Below, in pieces: positions 58,185 to 64,000 of a stretch of DNA of 64,000 bases (the stretch's first letter is position 1; each line of letters begins with the position of its first letter). This DNA comes from Malachius bipustulatus (lineage: Eukaryota > Arthropoda > Insecta > Coleoptera > Melyridae). A model generated the notes under the pieces. The model was given only the letters and a program-made list of their open reading frames with translations. It made no database searches and was not told where the DNA came from. The position numbers and the translations under genes were made by a program. The DNA is taken from contig OU342631.1 of the NCBI GenBank assembly GCA_910589415.1, positions 124,001 through 188,000 of the forward strand, read 5' to 3'.

Positions 58185-58603
58185 TGTGATGGAAAATGCT
58201 AAGTAATATATTCTTAGTTTATTGAAAAGTTCACTGATGTCTTTGAACCACTTTATGAAACAAAAGTTGCTGATAAGTTAACTTGAGTTCACCAGCCGAG
58301 CCGAGTACATTCACATTTCCTGTATTGCAAAAACTATAATCTTTTATGTTTACTCAGCGACATGTTAGAAATTATTCACTGTATATTTTTTTAATTAAAT
58401 TATTAAGAAATAAGTTGTCCTCAAGAGAGGAAGGTTGATCCCGTCTTTTTCGACAGGATGTTCATCGACATTCTAGCAATAAGTTAGTTAAATTGTAATA
58501 GGATAATAACCAATAAAATGTAAATTAGTAAATCTCAGAACTCTTTCCCTGCTAGTAACAAATAATCTCAAACGAACCTAGATCCAAAGGATGGATCATC
58601 ACA
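58185..58603. mobile_element. Probable solo LTR
   Basis: 419 bp starting TGTGATGGAAAATGC and ending ATCATCACA, i.e. TGTGATG...CATCACA ends as in LTRs. Contains AATAAAATG near 58514. No matching short target duplication; instead the flanks are copies of the same exon. Confidence 0.55.
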
Positions 58604-58683
58604 CTTTGAGGGGGAAAAAATCTCGATTAATTCGCACCCCGACCGATGAGCAAGTTTACACCCTCACCAATCAATTTTTCTAG

Positions 58684-59690
58684 CCATCCGGTTATCAACT
58701 CGAAGACAAACGAAAGATCGTCCGTTAAGCAACTCCTCGAGAAGCTCATCTTGGAAGAGGATCAATTCGACGTCCGGGACATCCTCCCCAACACGGTTCC
58801 CGACCCGTCGACTCTCTCCCTGAAATCGGACTACGCTTGCCCTGTTGGTCAAGTCGTCGAAGCTCCAGACTGCGGTACGATGTTTTATTCAATCAATTTT
58901 AATGCCCATCAAACTCAATAATCACCCAATTGCTGTATTTTCCAGTATCATGTGCCATAGGAACATATTACAACACGGACACCAAGTCTTGCATCTCCTG
59001 TCCTCGGGGAACTTGCCAGAGCGAAGCCGGACAACTTCAATGCACTCGGTGTCCCATAATTGCTGGACGGCCGGGTTTTACCGTCGGCGTTGGCGCTAGA
59101 AGTGCCCGGTGATTGTAAAGGTAAAAAATAAAACAAGAGCTCTTTGTTATAGGATTCTGCGGCTTATAATAATTTACCAACAACCTAATGTTTAGAAAAA
59201 GAGAGCTTTAATGAGATGAGACCTTGACAAAAGTGATATTTTAATTACTTATCCCATTCCAGAGCGCTGTCCGGCGGGTAAATACTACGACGACGATGCC
59301 GGTCTCTGTCGCAGCTGCGGTCATGGGTTCTATCAACTGCGCGAGGGCTCATTCTCCTGTCAATTATGCGAACTGGGTATCGGTGAAGCGGTTTCAAGCA
59401 AAGAATGCAGAGACGAGTGCGAAACTGGTCAGCAGTTGGCGTTAGATGGAGAATGTGAACCTTGTCCGAGGGGAACTTACAGAACAACGGGCGTACAGGT
59501 AGGGATTCTTTAATCAAAGATGATGTAAAAGTCAGTTGACGTTTACTAATTTTTTCATCAGGCCGCATGTCAGGCATGTCCGTGCAGACGTAAATCAGGA
59601 GCGATAACGATTGAGGAGTGTTCCCTTCCCATTTGCACGCTCGGAACTTACCTGAACGGCTCTCTGAACAGCTGCGTCGAGTGCTGTATT
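58684..59690 (+). pseudogene. Partial Ephrin_rec_like (SVEP1/uninflatable-type) gene
   Basis: Four exons follow each other: 58684-58874, about 58946-59120, about 59263-59498, and about 59562-59690. They encode Cys-rich Ephrin_rec_like/GCC2-GCC3 repeats of large extracellular proteins: [99 protein letters not shown] and [16 protein letters not shown]. The splice sites are good, but an extra base near 59107 (GCCCGG before TGATTGTAAAG) breaks the second exon, and the last exon runs into unrelated AT-rich sequence after VEC. So this is a fragment, dead unless the shift is an error. SVEP1, uninflatable and SCUBE relatives all share this repeat; which one is uncertain. Confidence 0.65.
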
Positions 59691-59699
59691 TATTATTGT

Positions 59700-60190
59700 A
59701 AATATATTATTATTGTTTTGTTATTACAACCTACTTTTATATACATTTACAAAGAATGGAAAGCAGTAAATGCAGAAATGTGTACAATATTATAAGAATA
59801 ACTGAATAAATTAATTGAAATAATAAATTTTTGTAATTTATTTATTTATTTATTTATTTACCAGGTGTATTAGATACATTTCATGTAAGTGTACATAAAA
59901 ACTGCAAGAGGTTTTACAGAAAACCTGTGCGCAGTCCTAGTTAAAAAAAAACTTAACAACTATAAAAAAAGGAAAACAAAACAAAAAAAAAGGCCCAAAC
60001 CCAAAACCCAAAGACTAACCTAAATTCCATAACTAATACATGTAAAGGAGGGAATAACTTATTGTTACAAGTCATCTCACTACCATTGCACAAATTTGTT
60101 CAATGCTCACTACATACATAACTACATTTTCATTCCCAATTAAGAACGTCATGTATTTCCAATAAGCCAATACTCAATAACCTTTTTCTA
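59700..60190. mobile_element. Minus-strand retrotransposon 3' end fragment
   Basis: ATTT tandem repeats at about 59838-59860 followed (plus strand) by a hairpin AGGTTTT...AAAACCT at 59907-59927: the 3' end of a minus-strand non-LTR element resembling 53780 and 60193. Confidence 0.5.
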
Positions 60191-60446
60191 TTATCTTTAA
60201 TCTTTAATCTTTATTCGCCAAAAAGTTACATACAATTTACAGAAAATTTAGCACACAACTCCGCAGAGGGAAACTTATCCCTGTACGCGGTTTGGCACAG
60301 AAAAAAACAAAATCAAAATATAACACTTATAACTAAACTAAACTAGACTAATTAACATGCCCAACCAATTAATAGTTATAATCGCCTTACAGTTAAAATT
60401 ACAATTGCCTTACACATGTTAGCCTTCATTATCTATTACCCCCCCT

Positions 60447-63278
60447 TCAACATTCAGCCCTAAACCATTGCAATAATTTCCTTTTAATTGCCTTCTTATT
60501 GCTACCTAGTTGCTTCAATGAATTTGGTAACCTATTAAATGTTTGCATAGCTTCAATAAAACTTCTTTTAGTACTGACTGTCTTTGAGTGTTTAGGTATA
60601 TTTAGGCTCTTATTCCTTGTTATGCTAGCTGACTCTGTGAATTCACTTTTTAGACTATCATAATGAAATATCAAGGATTGAAATGTAAAAGATTGTTGTA
60701 TATTCAGAGGGTACCTATTGTTATCAAAAGTATCCTTATATACTATTTTCAATATTTTATTTTGTGCTGTTTGAAGAAGGTGCAAGCTATTGCTGTATGC
60801 ACCTCCCCATGCAATGATGCCGTATGTTGCTAAACTATGGAAGAGAGCATAATAAACCATGAGTAGCGTTTGTACATTCATAAATTTAGCAAGTTCATAG
60901 AAAACATAAATGAGATATTTGGTCTTCCTAACTATATACTCTATGTGCTTGTTCCATTTCATGTTGTAGTCAAATAAAACACCTAAATATTTACAGTATT
61001 CAACCCTCTTGATTTTATTTCCGTTTATTTTTATATTTAAATTTACTGGAACACTGTCTCGATAATTACCTAAACTCATAAATACAGTTTTTTCAATATT
61101 GAGTGATAATTTATTAAGAGCAAGCCAATCAGCAATATAACAAAGCCTTTCATTCATCTTATACTGAGCCTCTTGCCATGTGTCAGCAGTTGATATAACT
61201 GCTGCATCATCAGCATAGGCCACAACGGACTCATTTAATAAGTCGTTAATGTATAGTAAAAACAAGAGAGGTCCCAGGATTGTACCTTGAGGTACACCAC
61301 AAGTTATACTTCTTTCCGAACTGTGTTCATTATTAACTTTGACATTTTGTTTTCTGTTAGTTAAATAACTAGTCATGATTTCCTGTGCTTTACCTCTGAG
61401 TCCCAGATACTCTAGCTTCTTTATTAGAATTTGATGGTCTACTGTATCAAAGGCTTTAGCCAGATCCAGAAAAGTGATCAAGATAGGTTTACTTGCATCT
61501 AATGATTTATATACGATTTCAGAAATATACTGCAATGAATCCGTTGCCCCCACTCCCTTTATAAATCCATATTGCCATTTGGACAGTATTTTACATTTTT
61601 TTATAAAGTTTAGTATTCTACGATGTATAATTTTTTCAAAAATTTTAGCTAAGTTTGAAATAAGAGAGATTGGCCTATAATTAATTATTTCATATTTATT
61701 ACCACTCTTATACACCGGAACAACTTCAGCCTTTTTGAGACATTCAGGCCAATAGGAGTTTTCAATACATAAATTCATAATATAACTAAGTGGACCAGCT
61801 ATATACAAAGAAATTACTTTTAAAGATTTGGCATCTATTCCATCTACTCCCCCATTTTTAGGTTTTAATTCTTTTATAATTTGCAATATTTCATTTTCAG
61901 AGGTCTCGTGTATAAAAATGGTTTTTTGATTTCTAGGTGGCATCCTAATACTACCCACTGGAGCTACTATTTTCTTGCTCAATGTTACACCAACATTTAC
62001 ATAATGCTCATTCATTTTATTTGCTATCTCATTAGGCTCAGTTATCTTCGACTCATTTTCTATAACATAGCTAATCCCCGACATTTTATTTTTATTCTTT
62101 TTATTTATTTTGTCGTTTATATATTTCCATAGTTTTTTAGGATTATCGGCTCTCTGTTCCACCATTGATTGTTCATATTTAATTTTAGCTGCATTAATTA
62201 CCTTATTTAAGATTTTAATATATTCTCTATACATATTTTTCAGTACTTCATTATTTGGTTCTTTTTTGCATTGTAAATATAGGCTTTCTTTAGTCTCACA
62301 AGATTTTGCTATGGCACTGGTTACCCAAACAGACCTTTTCTTTCTTTTCCTATTGAATTTTTTTATTTTACACCTTTCAATACAAGTTTTTATGAGATTT
62401 ATCAGTGCTTCAATGGCACCTGAGGGATCCGACACAGCATACACACTGCCCCAATCCACTTGACTAGCAGATTTTTCCAACTGTTTATAGTTAATGAACT
62501 GATATTCATCATGAACAGTACGTAGAGACATCTGTTCTTTTACTTTAATAATGAGAGTATAATGATCTGTAATAGAGTTGGTTACAATATAAGAACCTAG
62601 TTCAATTTTATCTGTCTTGAAAAATAGATTATCTATGCAAGATCCCCCATCGCCATCGATAGCCGGTCTAGTTATTTTTTGGAAACACGGAATGTACCCC
62701 TTGCTATATAAGTTATTTAGGAATTCATCTGTGTAGTAATCTACATCTAAGATGTTTATGTTAAAATCTCCAATCAAAAAATGACTTTTAGTATTTCTAT
62801 TGTCAAGTAAAAATTTGTTTAAACTACTTATAAACTCGGCTTTAGGTAAGTCATGTGATCTGTATACAGAAGAAATGCTTATAGAACTTTCATTTTTAGT
62901 CCTAATTTTTGTATTAATTATTTTCAATCTGTCATATATTAGTATATCTGTTTCTTCATTAACATCACATGAGATATATACAATGACTCCATCATTCTTA
63001 TTAATCGAGCTTTCATTATAGTACATATTATAACCATCAAGGTTGTAAAATTTAGGATTCTCCACATTCCATGTCTCCGTACACACTATATAAAAGGGTT
63101 TAATTAAGAGGCCCTTTAAAAATATTTCCAGTTTAGTGAAATTGGCTCTAATACTCCTTATATTCAAGCACAATATTATTTCATCCCTGTTTTCAAGATT
63201 TTTGTTTAAAACATTAACATTCTTGCACACTTTTTCTGATTCAATATTAAGTTGATTAATATATTCAAAAAATGACAT
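60447..63278 (-). CDS. ORF2: APE endonuclease and reverse transcriptase
   Basis: 943 uninterrupted residues. The endonuclease domain holds LNIRSI (about residue 38), the catalytic Glu in CTETWN, GVIVYIS, IGDFNINIL and the His of ITDHYTL. The RT domain holds NYRPISLISNLAKIFEK, QYGFIKGVGATDSL, LDLAKAFDTVDH, GVPQGTILGPLLFLLYINDL and the catalytic VVAYADDAAVIS, then NKLSLNIEKT and KYLGVLFDYNMKWNKHI. No stop or frameshift, so the copy is young or active. It makes DNA at a nicked target from its own RNA. The start ATG at 63278 follows a ~240-bp gap after ORF1. Confidence 0.93.
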   Translation of the reverse strand: MSFFEYINQLNIESEKVCKNVNVLNKNLENRDEIILCLNIRSIRANFTKLEIFLKGLLIKPFYIVCTETWNVENPKFYNLDGYNMYYNESSINKNDGVIVYISCDVNEETDILIYDRLKIINTKIRTKNESSISISSVYRSHDLPKAEFISSLNKFLLDNRNTKSHFLIGDFNINILDVDYYTDEFLNNLYSKGYIPCFQKITRPAIDGDGGSCIDNLFFKTDKIELGSYIVTNSITDHYTLIIKVKEQMSLRTVHDEYQFINYKQLEKSASQVDWGSVYAVSDPSGAIEALINLIKTCIERCKIKKFNRKRKKRSVWVTSAIAKSCETKESLYLQCKKEPNNEVLKNMYREYIKILNKVINAAKIKYEQSMVEQRADNPKKLWKYINDKINKKNKNKMSGISYVIENESKITEPNEIANKMNEHYVNVGVTLSKKIVAPVGSIRMPPRNQKTIFIHETSENEILQIIKELKPKNGGVDGIDAKSLKVISLYIAGPLSYIMNLCIENSYWPECLKKAEVVPVYKSGNKYEIINYRPISLISNLAKIFEKIIHRRILNFIKKCKILSKWQYGFIKGVGATDSLQYISEIVYKSLDASKPILITFLDLAKAFDTVDHQILIKKLEYLGLRGKAQEIMTSYLTNRKQNVKVNNEHSSERSITCGVPQGTILGPLLFLLYINDLLNESVVAYADDAAVISTADTWQEAQYKMNERLCYIADWLALNKLSLNIEKTVFMSLGNYRDSVPVNLNIKINGNKIKRVEYCKYLGVLFDYNMKWNKHIEYIVRKTKYLIYVFYELAKFMNVQTLLMVYYALFHSLATYGIIAWGGAYSNSLHLLQTAQNKILKIVYKDTFDNNRYPLNIQQSFTFQSLIFHYDSLKSEFTESASITRNKSLNIPKHSKTVSTKRSFIEAMQTFNRLPNSLKQLGSNKKAIKRKLLQWFRAEC

Positions 63279-63519
63279 AAGTTTATCCCTATCAAAATTT
63301 TTCTATTATTATTGGCTTAAGAACGAAACAATTATAATCTATATATAAATATGAGAACCTAAAGTTTAATAACGGTATGAAAAATAGATTATTACGCAGT
63401 TGACAACCACAGTCAACAGCACCCACACCCCTCTGGTAGATATAGATACCCACCAAAGAAATCCTTTATCCCCCCGGGCCGGAGCGGATAGTGTGTCGCA
63501 GCAATGGAGCAACTCACCA

Positions 63520-63990
63520 CTATTTACAGCAGTAATCAATGTTACTCTTTAGTCTCTGTGTAAAGTATTTTAATGTTGGACACTCTCTACTATATGCTTC
63601 GTGGCTTGTGTCATATTTCAGGCCAAATCTCTGCACCGATCTCAAACAATTGCAGCACCTCTTTGACTCCTTGGTACATCTAGATGCCTCATGTTCACCT
63701 CCACAATATGCACAGGTTAATTTATTCCGACAATTTGCTTCTTTATGATCGTAGGCATAGCAAGTCTTGCACCGTGGAATAAAAAGGTCCTCGTATACAG
63801 GACATCGCTCCCAACCTAAATGCAATCTCCTTCTATCCATTATCCTTGCAAAAGTCGCACCAGAGCACTCAGCAAAGACTATAATCTTTCCCGAGTGAAT
63901 TTTTTTCAAGTATGTTACTTTGATATAGTCTCCTTCTTCCAGGAAATTATTTTGCTTTCTTATACAATCTTCTACTTCTTCCTTATTCAT
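63520..63990 (-). CDS. ORF1: zinc-knuckle nucleic-acid-binding protein (partial)
   Basis: The last 156 residues of ORF1. Three Cys/His knuckles are visible: CKTCYAYDHKEANC, CAYCGGEHEASRC and CCNCLRSV...HEAYSREC, as in ORF1 (gag-like) proteins of Jockey/CR1-group elements. Upstream the frame stays open to the window edge, so the N-terminus is missing. It ends NIDYCCK. Binds the element RNA by inference from the family. Confidence 0.8.
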   Translation of the reverse strand: MNKEEVEDCIRKQNNFLEEGDYIKVTYLKKIHSGKIIVFAECSGATFARIMDRRRLHLGWERCPVYEDLFIPRCKTCYAYDHKEANCRNKLTCAYCGGEHEASRCTKESKRCCNCLRSVQRFGLKYDTSHEAYSRECPTLKYFTQRLKSNIDYCCK

Positions 63991-64000
63991 ATTAATTTCA

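Larger units (their letters stand above)
60193..64000 (-). mobile_element. Largely intact CR1/Jockey-type non-LTR retrotransposon (5' end outside)
   Basis: Minus-strand element with ORF1 (63990-63520, continuing beyond the window), ORF2 (63278-60447) and a 3' UTR ending in about three AAAGATT repeats (60193-60216). Short heptamer tails of this kind are typical of the CR1 group. A hairpin near 60268-60284 is shared with other retrotransposon ends here. Confidence 0.85.

Noticed and set aside
1..64000. CRISPR array, operon or bacterial features
   Set aside because: Spliced genes, poly(A) signals and eukaryotic transposons; no direct-repeat/spacer array.
1..64000. tRNA or rRNA genes
   Set aside because: No clear A/B-box pair with cloverleaf or rRNA segment was seen by eye; a tRNAscan run would be decisive.

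Overview
The window reads as insect nuclear DNA: AT-rich, spliced genes with GT-AG introns, TA-duplicating and long-inverted-repeat DNA transposons, APE-type non-LTR retrotransposons, and insect-style genes (glycine-rich secreted protein, CBM39 domains, RpL4, ATPAF2, TTC14). The order cannot be fixed from the sequence; a beetle is only a weak guess.

Layout. (1) 153-2311: 3' part of a glycine-rich secreted (cuticle- or silk-like) gene. (2) 3.7-20.7 kb: the most notable region, a cluster of six small genes on both strands. Five encode a signal peptide (or its remnant) plus one CBM39-like beta-glucan-recognition domain and nothing else; the sixth is a shortened relative. CBM39 is the N-terminal domain of insect GNBP/beta-GRP immune receptors, but the glucanase-like domain is absent. 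The five complete genes share one architecture: an exon with signal peptide and domain, a phase-1 intron at the domain end, and a tiny tail exon. An unrelated acidic secreted protein (9.3-9.65 kb) lies among them. (3) 22.9-27.1 kb: convergent housekeeping genes ATPAF2 (+) and RpL4 (-). RpL4 introns carry two U18-type box C/D snoRNAs and a third candidate. (4) 27.9-34.2 kb: transposon-rich stretch with a THAP-domain P-element-like remnant. (5) 35.2-42.6 kb: TTC14 on the minus strand, eight coding exons, with an SR-rich tail. (6) 44-64 kb: transposons and gene debris: a THAP/P-element transposase remnant, CR1/Jockey-like retrotransposon fragments, a degenerate pogo element, decayed exons resembling AP-2 mu, DmX-like and an Ephrin_rec_like (SVEP1/uninflatable-type) protein, and at the right edge a largely intact non-LTR element with ORF1 and ORF2 on the minus strand.

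Repeat architecture. Several elements are resolved to their target duplications: three copies of a palindromic ~405-bp MITE with perfect 8-bp duplications, at least three TA-flanked palindromic elements with TACAGGGTG-like ends, a ~1 kb element with a 7-bp duplication nested in a 2.3-kb foldback element, and a pogo element with TA duplication inserted in a retrotransposon. Degenerate satellite tracts made of heat-shock-element-like units (TTCnnGAA) occur at three loci, two of them beside the closest CBM39 pair.

How the genes relate. The CBM39 proteins look like a locally amplified set of secreted sugar-binding effectors or decoys; that role is inferred from the family. The housekeeping genes are unrelated to this function.
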